64,000 bases of DNA from Nitrosomonadales bacterium (GCA_016235045.1 JACRME010000033.1:62001-126000); one strand, 5' to 3'. Shown: positions 18,922 to 27,790, counted from the first letter of the stretch. Numbers and translations: made by a program. The notes: generated by a model from the sequence alone, not told the origin.

Positions 18922-19541
18922 CACACATGCAGGTTGAACGCACTGCCCAGTGTCTCGGCGATGCGCTGCAGGAACAGGGTGCCCATCTCCGGGTAGAAGC
19001 GCTCCTTGTCCTCGCTGGCGAGGATGAGCAGGCCGACGGTCTGGCCGTGGGCGCGCAACGGCAGGTAGGCAAACGAACGCAGATGCTCGGCGGCCTCGCC
19101 GAACCAGGGCAGCGTGTCGTGCACGGCATGATGCGCGCACACCGGCAGCGGGTGCTGGTCGGCAAAGGCCAGCACTTCCGGACTGGGCGGCTCGTCCTTC
19201 CACAGGTGCAGCGCAACATGCGGGATGGCGAATATGTCGCGCAGGTTATGCACAACCGTGTTTTGCAAAGTGGAGCGGTCGTGCGGGCCGAACAGCGCGC
19301 AGTTGAACTGGTGCACCTTGAGTTGCAACGCATCGTTCTCCTTGGCGAACTCCAGCAGTTCGTGCAGCTTCTTTTCCAGCTCCTTCACGCGCTCGCGCAG
19401 CGTGAGCAACTGGCGCTCGGAAAGCGAAATCGTGCGGCCGCCGTGCGGATGCGGAAGGTTGACTTGCGACAGCATCTCCGCATGGTCCTCGAAGAACTGC
19501 GGGTTGTCCTGCAGATATTGTGCGACGTCTTCTGCTTTCAT
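18921..19541 (-). CDS. DUF484 family protein
   Basis: A 206-residue cytoplasmic protein. The N-terminus MKAEDVAQYLQDNPQFFEDH is the DUF484 signature. A coiled coil follows (about 45-75, LRERVKELEKKLHELLEFAKEND), then a GAF-like domain (about 80-200). Function unknown; the family lies almost always between dapF and xerC, as here. Its stop overlaps the xerC start. Confidence 0.93.
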   Translation of the reverse strand: MKAEDVAQYLQDNPQFFEDHAEMLSQVNLPHPHGGRTISLSERQLLTLRERVKELEKKLHELLEFAKENDALQLKVHQFNCALFGPHDRSTLQNTVVHNLRDIFAIPHVALHLWKDEPPSPEVLAFADQHPLPVCAHHAVHDTLPWFGEAAEHLRSFAYLPLRAHGQTVGLLILASEDKERFYPEMGTLFLQRIAETLGSAFNLHV

Positions 19542-19551
19542 TATTTGCCTC

Positions 19552-20382
19552 TCAAAGGTTTATCTCGCCGTCGAACACCGTGATGGCCGGCCCGGTCATC
19601 ATCACCGGGGAATGTTCGCCCGCCCAGTTGATGGTGAGCACGCCGCCGCGAGTGGCGACATGCACCGTGCTGTCCAGCAGCTTGCGCCTGATGCCCGCGA
19701 CCACCGCCGCGCACGCGCCGGTGCCGCAGGACAGGGTCTCTCCCGCGCCGCGCTCGTACACGCGCAACTTGATGTGCGTACGATCAACGATCTGCATGAA
19801 GCCCGCGTTCACGCGCTTGGGAAAACTCGGATGGTTCTCGATCAGCGGCCCCAGCGTTTCCACCGCGGCGGTCTTGACGTCCTTCACCACCTGCACCGCG
19901 TGCGGGTTGCCCATGGAGACGGCGGTAATCTGCACCGTCTTCCTGCCGACCTGCAGCGGCTGGATCACCTCTTTGCTGTCGCTGAGGAAAGGAATGCGCG
20001 CAGGTTCGAAGATGGGCGCGCCCATGTTCACCGTGACACGCCCGTCTTCCGCCAGGCTGGGAGAAATCAGCCCGCTCTTGGTTTCGACCACGATCTCGCG
20101 CTTGCTGGTGAGTTTTTTCTCATGCACGAAACGCACGAAGCAGCGCGCGCCGTTGCCGCATTGTTCTACCTCGCTGCCGTCGGCATTGAAGATGCGGTAG
20201 CGGAAATCGGCCTCTTCGCGCTGGGTTTTTTCCACCAGCAGGATCTGGTCGCAACCGATGCCGAAATGGCGGTCGGCGAGGAAACGAATCTGTTCCGGCG
20301 ACAGCGCGATTGATTGGCGCACGCCGTCGAGCACCACGAAATCGTTGCCCGCGCCGTGCATCTTGGTGAATTTAAGTGTCAT
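19552..20382 (-). CDS. dapF: Diaminopimelate epimerase
   Basis: Converts LL- to meso-diaminopimelate for lysine and peptidoglycan synthesis. The two catalytic cysteines are C75 (EQCGNGARC) and C219 (LSCGTGACA), the required base pair for the two-base mechanism. The N-terminal [16 protein letters not shown] motif and the 276-residue length are typical. Its start overlaps the stop of tag by 4 bp. Confidence 0.98.
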   Translation of the reverse strand: MTLKFTKMHGAGNDFVVLDGVRQSIALSPEQIRFLADRHFGIGCDQILLVEKTQREEADFRYRIFNADGSEVEQCGNGARCFVRFVHEKKLTSKREIVVETKSGLISPSLAEDGRVTVNMGAPIFEPARIPFLSDSKEVIQPLQVGRKTVQITAVSMGNPHAVQVVKDVKTAAVETLGPLIENHPSFPKRVNAGFMQIVDRTHIKLRVYERGAGETLSCGTGACAAVVAGIRRKLLDSTVHVATRGGVLTINWAGEHSPVMMTGPAITVFDGEINL

Positions 20383-20948
20383 TTCAAAAGCTCTTTATAT
20401 CTGTAGCAATCGGTCGTGTGGTCGTTCACCATGCCGGTCGCCTGCATATGCGCGTAGCAAATCGTGCTGCCGACAAATTTGAAACCGCGCCGTTTCAGTT
20501 CCTTGCTCATGGCATCCGACTCCGGCGTACTCGCGGGCACGTCGGCCATGCGGCGCCAGGCGTTCTGCTTCGGCTTGCCGTCGACAAACTGCCAGATGAA
20601 CCGGTCGAAGCTGCCGAACTCGGACTGCACTTCGAGAAACTTTTGCGCATTGGTCACTGCCGCCTGCACTTTCAACCGGTTGCGCACGATGCCGGGATCC
20701 CGCAGCAACTTTTCTATTCTACCTGCGCCATAGCGGGCAATGCGAGTGGCATCGAAGCCGTCGAAGGCAGCGCGGTAGTGCTCGCGCTTTTTCAGGATGG
20801 TGATCCAGCTCAAGCCGGCCTGGGCGCCCTCCAGGATCAGAAATTCGAACAATGCCTGGTCGTCGTGCAGCGGCACGCCCCATTCGGTGTCGTGGTAAGT
20901 CCGGTACAGGGCGTTGTCGCCGCACCAGGCGCAGCGCAAATGGCTCAT
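20379..20948 (-). CDS. tag: DNA-3-methyladenine glycosylase I
   Basis: Base-excision enzyme that removes 3-methyladenine from DNA. The 189 residues carry the zinc snap of the family: Cys near the N-terminus (LRCAWCGD), His in YHDTEWG, and the C-terminal His and Cys in [24 protein letters not shown] matches the active-site segment with the catalytic Glu. The ATG at 20948 overlaps the stop of the CoA-binding gene (ATGA), which favours it over a GTG five codons earlier. The gene overlaps dapF by 4 bp. Confidence 0.95.
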   Translation of the reverse strand: MSHLRCAWCGDNALYRTYHDTEWGVPLHDDQALFEFLILEGAQAGLSWITILKKREHYRAAFDGFDATRIARYGAGRIEKLLRDPGIVRNRLKVQAAVTNAQKFLEVQSEFGSFDRFIWQFVDGKPKQNAWRRMADVPASTPESDAMSKELKRRGFKFVGSTICYAHMQATGMVNDHTTDCYRYKELLK

Positions 20949-21370
20949 CTGCCTGCCCCGCACAATTGGGTGTAGTCGCGGAACATGCAGCGATCCATCA
21001 CCACCGCGATACCGGCCTGCTGCGCACGCAGCGCCGCCTCTTCATGCACTACGCCGTCCTGCAGCCACAGTTTCCCGATGCCCAGCCTGATGCAGCTTTC
21101 GACAATGGCGGGCACATGCTCCGGGGCGCGGAACACCTCCACGATGTCCGGCATTTCGGGCAGACTTTCCAGGTCGGGCCAGGCTTTTTCGCCCAGCACC
21201 TCGGTGACCAAAGGCCGCACCGGCAAGATCCGGTAGCCGAAGCCCTGCAACGCTTGCGCCACGCGGAAACTGGGACGGGCCGTGTTGGGGGAAAGCCCTA
21301 CTACAGCGATGGTATGCACCTCGCGCAGCAATTTGCAGATGGCTTCCGGGCTGGGATTGATGAAACTCAT
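20945..21370 (-). CDS. CoA-binding domain protein (YccU-like)
   Basis: A 141-residue single-domain Rossmann protein. It has HTIAVVGLSPNTARPSFRVAQ (nucleotide/CoA-binding loop) and the late GKLWLQDGVVHEEA and DRCMFRDY motifs of the YccU/CoA_binding_2 family. Function unknown. I chose the ATG at 21370 because MSFINPSPEAICKLLRE aligns with the family start; the frame is open farther upstream toward the tRNA gene. First gene of the tag-dapF-DUF484-xerC run. Confidence 0.88.
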   Translation of the reverse strand: MSFINPSPEAICKLLREVHTIAVVGLSPNTARPSFRVAQALQGFGYRILPVRPLVTEVLGEKAWPDLESLPEMPDIVEVFRAPEHVPAIVESCIRLGIGKLWLQDGVVHEEAALRAQQAGIAVVMDRCMFRDYTQLCGAGR

Positions 21371-21449
21371 GGTGCGCACGATAGCATTTTTTGCGTCATT
21401 CGGCGCGGGCGGGGCAGGCCAAAAACCGCTATACTGCGCGCCGTTCAAA

Positions 21450-21526
21450 GCGCCCGTAGCTCAGCTGGATAGAGTATTGGTTTCCGAAGCCAAGGGTCGT
21501 GGGTTCGACTCCCGCCGGGCGCACCA
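21450..21526 (+). tRNA. tRNA-Arg (anticodon CCG)
   Basis: 77 nt including an encoded CCA end. Acceptor arms GCGCCCG and CGGGCGC pair perfectly, with the D-arm GCTC...GAGT, the anticodon loop TTCCGAA closed by TTGGT/GCCAA, and the T-arm GGTTCGACTCC. The anticodon CCG reads CGG. No integrase or duplicated 3' end is seen next to it. Confidence 0.97.
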
Positions 21527-21533
21527 CATCTTC

Positions 21534-21564
21534 AAAACTCCCATGTTCCATAAGGGAGTTTTTC
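21534..21564 (+). terminator. Rho-independent terminator after tRNA-Arg
   Basis: AAACTCCC pairs with GGGAGTTT across an 11-nt loop and runs into TTTT. It lies 7 nt after the tRNA CCA end. Confidence 0.85.
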
Positions 21565-21631
21565 GTTTGTAGATGCCATCCGACCGGATGACTCGGGCAT
21601 TGCGCTGGACAGGACGAGGGGATTTGCAGCC

Positions 21632-22069
21632 ATGAATGCAATTTTGAAAACCATATTTGCCAAACACCAGGATCGGCCAGGCGCGCTGCTGCCCATCCTG
21701 CACGATCTCCAGCATGCACTGGGCTATGTGCCGGATGACGCGGGGCCGCTGATCGCAAAGGAACTCAACCTGTCGCGCGCCGAGGTGCATGGCGTGATCA
21801 CCTATTACCACCACTTCCGCCGCACGCCGCCGGACAGGCATGTGGTGCAGGTGTGCTGTGCCGAAGCCTGCCAGGCCAACGGCAGCGAAGCACTGGCGGC
21901 GCATGCGGCAAAACATATGCGTAACGGCGAGGTGGACGTGGAGCCGGTGTATTGCCTGGGCTTGTGTTCAATTGGCCCCAACATCCAGATCGACGAGACG
22001 GAATTGCATGCGCAGGTGACGCTATCGAAATTCGATGCGCTCATGCAGGAACTGGGAGACGGGAAATGA
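21632..22069 (+). CDS. fdsG: NAD-dependent formate dehydrogenase gamma subunit (NuoE-like)
   Basis: Electron-transfer subunit with one [2Fe-2S] cluster. The four cysteine ligands appear in CCAEACQANG and YCLGLCSIGP, the NuoE pattern. The 145 residues start with an alpha-helical region (AKHQDRPGALLPILHDLQHALGYVPD). It passes electrons between FdsA and the FMN-containing FdsB of a cytoplasmic complex that oxidises formate with NAD+. First gene of the operon; its TGA overlaps the fdsB ATG. Confidence 0.95.
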   Translation: MNAILKTIFAKHQDRPGALLPILHDLQHALGYVPDDAGPLIAKELNLSRAEVHGVITYYHHFRRTPPDRHVVQVCCAEACQANGSEALAAHAAKHMRNGEVDVEPVYCLGLCSIGPNIQIDETELHAQVTLSKFDALMQELGDGK

Positions 22070-23559
22070 GCGTGACCGTTTATGTTCCCGGCGATGCCGC
22101 CGCCCTCGCGCTCGGCGCGGACAAAGTGGCGTCTGCCATTGCGGCCGAAGCGGCGAGGCGCAATGAGAAGGTGAACATCGTGCGCAACGGCTCGCGCGGC
22201 CTGTTCTGGCTGGAGCCGCTGGTCGAAGTCGTCACCGCACAAGGCCGCATCGCCTACGGTCCGGTGACCGTGGCCGATGTGCCCAAACTGTTCGCAGCGG
22301 ATTTCGCGCAAGGCGGCAAACATGCGCTGCATCTGGGCGACATCGAAACGCATCCGTATCTGGTCAAACAGCAGCGCGTCAGCCTGCGCCGCGTCGGCAT
22401 CACCGACCCGCGTTCGTTGCAGGATTATCTCGCGCACGGTGGCGGCAAGGGACTGGTGGCGGCGCGTGCCATGCAGCCTGCCGCCATCGTGCAGGCGGTG
22501 ACCGACTCCGGCCTGCGCGGCCGCGGCGGTGCGGCGTTCCCCACCGGCATCAAATGGAAGACCGTGCTTGACACGCGGGCTGCGCAGAAATACATCGTGT
22601 GCAACGCCGACGAAGGCGACTCCGGCACGTTTTCCGACCGCATGCTGATGGAAGGCGATCCGTATTGCCTGATCGAAGGCATGGCCATCGCCGGTCTCGC
22701 CGTTGGCGCCAACAAGGGTTACATTTACGTGCGTTCCGAATATCCGCATGCCATCGCGGCGCTGGATGCCGCACTGGAGAACGCGGGAGAGTGGTTGGGC
22801 GATTTCAACATCGAAGTGCGCATGGGTGCAGGTTCTTATGTGTGCGGCGAAGAGACGGCCATGCTGGAGAGCATCGAAGGCCGTCGCGGCATTGTGCGCA
22901 GCAAGCCGCCGCTGCCCGCCATCTCCGGCCTGTTCGGCCAGCCCACCGTCATCAATAACGTCATCACCTTCGCCAGCGTGCCGGACATCCTCGCGCAGGG
23001 CGCGGCGTTCTACAGCGGCCTGGGCGTAGGGCGTTCGCGCGGCACGCTGCCGTTCCAGCTGGCGGGCAACATCAAGTTTGGCGGTCTGGTCGAAGTGCCG
23101 TTCGGCGCGACCTTGCGCGAATTGCTCTACGACTACGGCGGCGGTTCGCGTTCCGGCCGACCGCTGCGCGCGGTGCAAGTGGGCGGGCCGCTGGGCGCGT
23201 ACCTGCCAGCATCGCAATTCGACACCGTGCTTGATTACGAAGCATTCTCTTCAATTGGTGCAGCGCTCGGCCACGGCGGTATCGTTGCGTTCGACGACAC
23301 GGTGGATATGGCCAAGCAGGCGCGCTACGCCATGCAGTTCTGCGCCAACGAATCCTGCGGCAAATGCACACCCTGCCGCATCGGCTCCACGCGCGGCGTC
23401 GAAGTTATCGACCGCATCCGTGCCGGAGCATCCGAGCAAATTCCGTTGCTGCGTAGCCTGTGCGACACCATGACCCACGGCTCGATGTGCGCGATGGGTG
23501 GCATGACGCCGTACCCGGTGCTGTCGGCGCTGGAGCATTTTGCGGAGGATTTCGAATGA
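22066..23559 (+). CDS. fdsB: NAD-dependent formate dehydrogenase beta subunit (NuoF-like)
   Basis: Flavoprotein that holds FMN, the NAD+ site and a [4Fe-4S] cluster. A thioredoxin-like N-terminal domain (about 1-100) precedes the NuoF core with GLRGRGGAAFPTGIKW and CNADEGDSGTFSDR; the cluster ligands are in ESCGKCTPCRIGS. The 497 residues suit FdsB. I chose the ATG at 22066, in ATGA overlap with fdsG; the frame is open farther upstream. Its own stop overlaps an ATG (23556) of a 49-codon open frame that crosses a repeat and ends on the fdsA start. Confidence 0.96.
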   Translation: MSVTVYVPGDAAALALGADKVASAIAAEAARRNEKVNIVRNGSRGLFWLEPLVEVVTAQGRIAYGPVTVADVPKLFAADFAQGGKHALHLGDIETHPYLVKQQRVSLRRVGITDPRSLQDYLAHGGGKGLVAARAMQPAAIVQAVTDSGLRGRGGAAFPTGIKWKTVLDTRAAQKYIVCNADEGDSGTFSDRMLMEGDPYCLIEGMAIAGLAVGANKGYIYVRSEYPHAIAALDAALENAGEWLGDFNIEVRMGAGSYVCGEETAMLESIEGRRGIVRSKPPLPAISGLFGQPTVINNVITFASVPDILAQGAAFYSGLGVGRSRGTLPFQLAGNIKFGGLVEVPFGATLRELLYDYGGGSRSGRPLRAVQVGGPLGAYLPASQFDTVLDYEAFSSIGAALGHGGIVAFDDTVDMAKQARYAMQFCANESCGKCTPCRIGSTRGVEVIDRIRAGASEQIPLLRSLCDTMTHGSMCAMGGMTPYPVLSALEHFAEDFE

Positions 23560-23705
23560 CCTCCGCTACCTTATTCCCTCCCCCTTGCAGGGGGAGGGCT
23601 AGGGTGGGGGTAGAAGCGTTGAGCACCCATAGAGTCAACCCCCATCCTAACCTTCCCCCTGCATGGGGGAAGGAACAGTTTTGTTCCACTGGAGCATTTC
23701 AATGA
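23556..23705 (+). other. 49-codon open frame spanning the repeat between fdsB and fdsA
   Basis: The ATG overlaps the fdsB stop (ATGA, 23556-23559) and the TGA stop overlaps the fdsA ATG (ATGA, 23702-23705). A GGAGG lies just before its start. The product is mostly repeat-encoded (PPPCRGRARVGVEAL) and has no family resemblance. It is probably not a functional protein, but if translated it would couple fdsB to fdsA across the inserted repeat. Confidence 0.45.
23576..23673. repeat. C/G-rich interspersed inverted repeat, copy between fdsB and fdsA
   Basis: CCCTCCCCCTTGCAGGGGGA with GGGCTAGGGTGGGGG at the left; CCCCCATCCTAACCTTCCCC with CTGCATGGGGGAAGG at the right. Each end is itself a hairpin and the two ends are mutually complementary. 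Same family as 26567-26718, 35934-36033 and 38047-38130. Confidence 0.88.
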
Positions 23706-26536
23706 ACGATCTCGATTACGGAACTCCGGCAGTCGACTCCACCCGCGAAGTCACCCTCAACATCGACGGCGTCTCCGTCAGCGTCCCCGCCGGAACCTCG
23801 CTCATGCGCGCCGCCGTCAAGGCAGGCGTGATGATCCCCAAACTCTGCGCCACCGACTCCCTCGCACCCTTCGGTTCCTGCCGCCTGTGCCTAGTCGAGA
23901 TCGAAGGCCGTCGCGGTTATCCGTCCTCCTGCACCACGCCCGCCGAAGCGGGCATGACGGTGCGCACACAGACGCCGAAACTGGCCGAGCTGCGCCGCAA
24001 CGTGATGGAACTCTACATCTCTGACCATCCGCTCGATTGCCTCACCTGCGCCGCCAGCGGCGACTGCGAACTGCAAAGCACTGCTGCTCAAGTAGGCTTG
24101 CGCGAGGTGCGTTACGGCATGCATGGCGCGAACCATTTTGTCGCCGCAAGGAAAGACATCTCCACTCCCTATTTCATCCACAACCCCGCCAAGTGTATCG
24201 TGTGCAACCGCTGTGTGCGCGCGTGCGAAGAGCAGCAGGGCACGTTCGCGTTGACCATCAGCGGGCGCGGTTTTGCTTCGCGCGTGACGGCTGGGCAGGG
24301 CGAAAGTTTCATGGAGTCCGATTGCGTCTCCTGCGGCGCCTGCGTCAACGCCTGCCCGACGGCGGCGCTGATCGAGAAGAGCGCGGTCAAATTGGGAAGT
24401 GCGGAGCGCGATGTCATCACCACCTGCGCCTACTGCGGCGTCGGTTGCGGCTTCAAGGCCGAGATGAAGGGCACGCAGGTCGTGCGCATGACGCCGTGGA
24501 AAGACGGCAAGGCCAACGAAGGCCATGCCTGCGTCAAGGGCCGCTTCGCCTGGGGCTACGCCACGCACAAAGATCGCATCACCAGGCCGATGATCCGCGC
24601 CAAGACCAGCGACCCGTGGCGCGAAGTGTCGTGGGATGAAGCCTTCGCCTATGCGGCGAAAGAATTCCGCCGCATCCAGCAAAAGCACGGCAGGAACGCC
24701 GTCGGTGCGCTGGTCTCCAGCCGCTGCACCAACGAGGAAGACTACCTGGTGCAGAAACTGGTGCGCGCCGCGTTCGGCAACAACAACGTGGATACCTGCG
24801 CGCGCGTGTGCCATGCACCAACCGGTTACGGACTCGGCCAGACGCTGGGCACCTCGGCGGGCACGCAGACGTTCAAGTCGGTGGAAAAGTCCGATGTGAT
24901 CCTGCTCATCGGCTCCAACCCCAGCGAAGGCCATCCCGTGGTTGGCTCGCGTCTCAAGCGCAGTGTGCGCGCAGGCGCAAAGCTCATCGTGATCGACCCG
25001 CGCGAGATCGACATGGTGACCGCGCCGCATGCGCGTGCCACGCATCACCTGAAGCTGCGCCCCGGCACCAACGTCGCCATGCTTTCCGCGCTGGCGCATG
25101 TGATCGTCACCGAAGGTCTGCTGAACGAGCAATTCATCGCCGAGCGCTGCGAGAAGCAGGCGTTCGACGACTGGCGCGAATTCGCCGCACGTCCGGCCAA
25201 TGCTCCCGAAGCGATGGAAGCCGTCACCGGCGTGCCCGCTGCCGACGTGCGTGCGGCCGCACGTCTGTACGCCACCGGTGGTAACGCGGCCATATTCTAT
25301 GGATTGGGAGTCACCGAACATTCGCAGGGCTCGACCGCGGTGATCGCCGTCGCCAACCTCGCGATGGCAACCGGCAACGTGGGGCGTGAGGGTGTGGGTG
25401 TGAACCCGCTGCGCGGGCAGAACAACGTGCAGGGCTCGTGCGACATGGGCGGTTTCCCCGATATCTATCCCGGCTATCGCCACGTGTCCGACAGCGCCAC
25501 ACGCGAGTTATTTGAAAAAGCATGGAGCGTGAGCCTGCAACCCGATCCCGGCCTGCGCATCCCCAACATGCTGGAAGCCGCGCTGGACGGTTCGTTCAAG
25601 GGACTCTATTGCCAGGGCGAAGACCCGGCGCAGTCCGATCCCAACACACAGCATGTGCAGGCCGCGCTCGCCGCGATGGAATGCGTGGTGGTGCAGGACC
25701 TGTTCCTTAACGAGACGGCGAAGTACGCGCATGTGTTCCTGCCCGGCGCATCGTTCCTGGAAAAAGACGGCACCTTCACCAACGGCGAACGCCGCATCTC
25801 GCGCGTGCGCAAAGTGATGCCGCCGCTGGCGGGCAAGGCCGATTGGGAAGTCACGCTGGGGCTGGCCGCCGCACTCGGCTATCCGATGCACTACGAGCAT
25901 CCTTCGCAGATCATGGACGAGATCGCGCACCTGACGCCCACCTTCGCCGGCGTCAACTACGACAAGCTGGAACAGATGGGCAGCGTGCAATGGCCGTGCA
26001 ACGACAAGAAGCCGCAAGGCACGCCGCTCATGCATGTGGACGCTTTCGTGCGCGGCAAGGGGCGCTTCTTCAACACGCAATACGTGCCCACCGACGAGAA
26101 AGTCACACCGCGCTTCCCGCTGCTGCTCACCACCGGGCGCATCCTGTCGCAATACAACGTCGGTGCGCAGACGCGGCGCACCGAGAACGTGCAGTTCTAC
26201 GGCGAGGACGTGCTGGAGATCCACCCGCACGATGCGGAAGAGCGCGGTATCAGGGATGGCGACTGGGTCGGCATCCAGTCGCGCGCGGGCGACACCGTGC
26301 TGCGCGCCACCGTCACCGAGCGCGTGCAACCTGGCGTGGTCTACACCACCTTCCACTTCCCCGAATCGGGCGCCAACGTCATCACCACCGACAACTCGGA
26401 CTGGGCGACCAACTGTCCCGAGTACAAGGTGACCGCGGTGCAACTGGTGAAGGTGGAGCAGCCGTCGGCATGGCAGATGCGGAATGCGCGCGAGGATAAG
26501 GAGCAGAAGAAGTTGCTGGCGGGTGCGAAGCGTTGA
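23702..26536 (+). CDS. fdsA: NAD-dependent formate dehydrogenase alpha subunit (molybdopterin)
   Basis: Catalytic subunit that oxidises formate to CO2 at a bis-MGD molybdenum (or tungsten) centre. The N-terminal [2Fe-2S] domain (PKLCATDSLAPFGSCRLC) is followed by a His-Cys cluster region (HPLDCLTCAASGDCEL), two ferredoxin-type clusters (CIVCNRCVRAC, CVSCGACVNAC) and the proximal cluster (CAYCGVGC). The metal ligand is C370 followed by His in CARVCH, so it is a cysteine, not selenocysteine, enzyme. Length 944 fits. I chose the ATG at 23702, 7 nt after GGAG; the upstream extension is repeat-derived. The fdsGBA layout matches oxygen-tolerant enzymes of Cupriavidus and Rhodobacter. Confidence 0.97.
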   Translation: MNDLDYGTPAVDSTREVTLNIDGVSVSVPAGTSLMRAAVKAGVMIPKLCATDSLAPFGSCRLCLVEIEGRRGYPSSCTTPAEAGMTVRTQTPKLAELRRNVMELYISDHPLDCLTCAASGDCELQSTAAQVGLREVRYGMHGANHFVAARKDISTPYFIHNPAKCIVCNRCVRACEEQQGTFALTISGRGFASRVTAGQGESFMESDCVSCGACVNACPTAALIEKSAVKLGSAERDVITTCAYCGVGCGFKAEMKGTQVVRMTPWKDGKANEGHACVKGRFAWGYATHKDRITRPMIRAKTSDPWREVSWDEAFAYAAKEFRRIQQKHGRNAVGALVSSRCTNEEDYLVQKLVRAAFGNNNVDTCARVCHAPTGYGLGQTLGTSAGTQTFKSVEKSDVILLIGSNPSEGHPVVGSRLKRSVRAGAKLIVIDPREIDMVTAPHARATHHLKLRPGTNVAMLSALAHVIVTEGLLNEQFIAERCEKQAFDDWREFAARPANAPEAMEAVTGVPAADVRAAARLYATGGNAAIFYGLGVTEHSQGSTAVIAVANLAMATGNVGREGVGVNPLRGQNNVQGSCDMGGFPDIYPGYRHVSDSATRELFEKAWSVSLQPDPGLRIPNMLEAALDGSFKGLYCQGEDPAQSDPNTQHVQAALAAMECVVVQDLFLNETAKYAHVFLPGASFLEKDGTFTNGERRISRVRKVMPPLAGKADWEVTLGLAAALGYPMHYEHPSQIMDEIAHLTPTFAGVNYDKLEQMGSVQWPCNDKKPQGTPLMHVDAFVRGKGRFFNTQYVPTDEKVTPRFPLLLTTGRILSQYNVGAQTRRTENVQFYGEDVLEIHPHDAEERGIRDGDWVGIQSRAGDTVLRATVTERVQPGVVYTTFHFPESGANVITTDNSDWATNCPEYKVTAVQLVKVEQPSAWQMRNAREDKEQKKLLAGAKR

Positions 26537-26566
26537 TGAACTCAAATAATCAATTAGCCGTTTTAT

Positions 26567-26718
26567 CCCCTCCCCCTTGCAGGGGGAGGGTTAGGGAGGG
26601 GGTAGAAACGTTACCGTTCCACAACTCTACCCCTATCCCAACCTTCCACCCGCAAGGGGTACGCCGCCAGACGCTCGACCTTCGGTCGGTCTTGGCGCAG
26701 CCCCTGCATGGGGGAAGG
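26567..26718. repeat. C/G-rich interspersed inverted repeat between fdsA and fdhD, with an inserted segment
   Basis: Left end CCCCTCCCCCTTGCAGGGGG then AGGGTTAGGGAGGGGG; right end CCCCTATCCCAACCTTCC with the terminal hairpin CCCCTGCATGGGGGAAGG. Compared with the 23576 copy, about 55 extra bp (about 26649-26702, including CTCGACC-TTC-GGTCGGTC) split the right arm. An open frame from the ATG at 26536 runs through the whole element to 26742, 6 bp before fdhD. Confidence 0.85.
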
Positions 26719-26748
26719 AGCGGGTTCGGCGTTAATGGATAATCTGGC

Positions 26749-27540
26749 ATGAACCCCCAAACACAATTCCCCGTCACCCGCCCCAACGGCCCCCCCACCC
26801 TCGACACCATCGCCGAGGAAACTCCCATCGCCTTCGAATACAACGGCATCTCCCACACCGTGATGCTGGCCACCCCCGCCGACCTGGAAGATTTCGCGCT
26901 CGGCTTCAGCCTGACCGAAGGCATCGTGGACAAGCGCAGCGACGTGTTCGACATCGAGATCACCGAAGCGGAGGCGGGCATCACCGTGCATCTGAAGATC
27001 GCGGGCGGCGCATTCGCCCGGCTCAAGGAACACCGCCGCAGTCAGGCCGGGCGTACCGGTTGCGGGCTGTGCGGCGCGGAGAGCCTGGCGCAGGTCATGC
27101 GCGATCTGCCGCCGGTGGCGGACGCCGCACCATTTCCCGTCGCCGCGCTGTACGAAGGCATGCGCCGTTTGCCCGAGCTACAGATGCTGCAACACACCAC
27201 CGGCGCCGTGCATGCCGCATGCCGCATCGCGGCAGACGGCAGCATCAGCCATGTGCGCGAAGATGTCGGTCGCCACAACGCGCTGGACAAGACACTGGGC
27301 GCGCTGGCACGGGACGATGCCAAACCCGGCGGCGCGTTGCTCATCACCAGCCGCGCCAGTTTCGAGATGGTGCAAAAATCCGCAGCCCTCGGCTATGGCA
27401 TCCTCGCCGCCGTCTCCGCGCCCACCGCCGCCGCCGTGCGCCTGGCCGAGAAGCTGGATGTCACGCTGGTCGGCTTCTTGCGCGGAGCCAACTGCGCCGT
27501 ATATTCTCACCCACATCGACTGCAAGGAATCACAAAATGA
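26749..27540 (+). CDS. fdhD: Formate dehydrogenase accessory sulfurtransferase FdhD
   Basis: Transfers sulfur from a cysteine desulfurase to the bis-MGD cofactor, which is needed for formate dehydrogenase activity. The CxxC motif is in RTGCGLCGAES at about residues 103-106. The VREDVGRHNALDK and SRASFEMVQKSA segments are family hallmarks. Length 263 is typical. It is placed between fdsA and fdsD and overlaps fdsD by ATGA, so enzyme and maturation factor are made together. Confidence 0.96.
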   Translation: MNPQTQFPVTRPNGPPTLDTIAEETPIAFEYNGISHTVMLATPADLEDFALGFSLTEGIVDKRSDVFDIEITEAEAGITVHLKIAGGAFARLKEHRRSQAGRTGCGLCGAESLAQVMRDLPPVADAAPFPVAALYEGMRRLPELQMLQHTTGAVHAACRIAADGSISHVREDVGRHNALDKTLGALARDDAKPGGALLITSRASFEMVQKSAALGYGILAAVSAPTAAAVRLAEKLDVTLVGFLRGANCAVYSHPHRLQGITK

Positions 27541-27761
27541 ATCCCGCCAAACTCATCAAGATGGCCAACCAGATCGGCGCCTTCTTCGAAGCCTTTCCCG
27601 ACCGCGAGCAAGCGGTGGCAGGCGTCGCCGCGCATATCCAGCGGAATTGGGAACCGCGCATGCGCACTGCTTTGCAGGATTATGTCGCGCAGAACGGCGA
27701 TGAAGCGCTGATGCCTATCGTACGCGATGCGTTGCGCATCGTGCAGAAGGTTGTGTTGTAG
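27537..27761 (+). CDS. fdsD: NAD-dependent formate dehydrogenase delta subunit
   Basis: A 74-residue protein beginning MNPAKLIKMANQIGAFFEAFPD, the FdsD pattern (KLIxMANQIGxFF). In related operons FdsD is a small subunit or assembly factor needed for active enzyme. The ATG overlaps the fdhD stop, and the predicted short helical protein has no cofactor motif. Last gene of the operon. Confidence 0.92.
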   Translation: MNPAKLIKMANQIGAFFEAFPDREQAVAGVAAHIQRNWEPRMRTALQDYVAQNGDEALMPIVRDALRIVQKVVL

Positions 27762-27790
27762 GGAAAGTACAGAGGGTTATAGAATGAACC

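Noticed and set aside
21450..21526. tRNA-Arg as integration site of a mobile island
   Set aside because: No integrase, no duplicated tRNA 3' end and no compositional shift next to it; the following fds operon is chromosomal in style.
23576..23673. CRISPR array or attachment site at the repeated C/G-rich elements
   Set aside because: Copies are far apart, form inverted not direct repeats, have no regular spacers and no cas genes lie nearby.
23702..26536. Selenocysteine formate dehydrogenase
   Set aside because: The metal-ligand codon in CARVCH is TGC (Cys), and there is no in-frame TGA.
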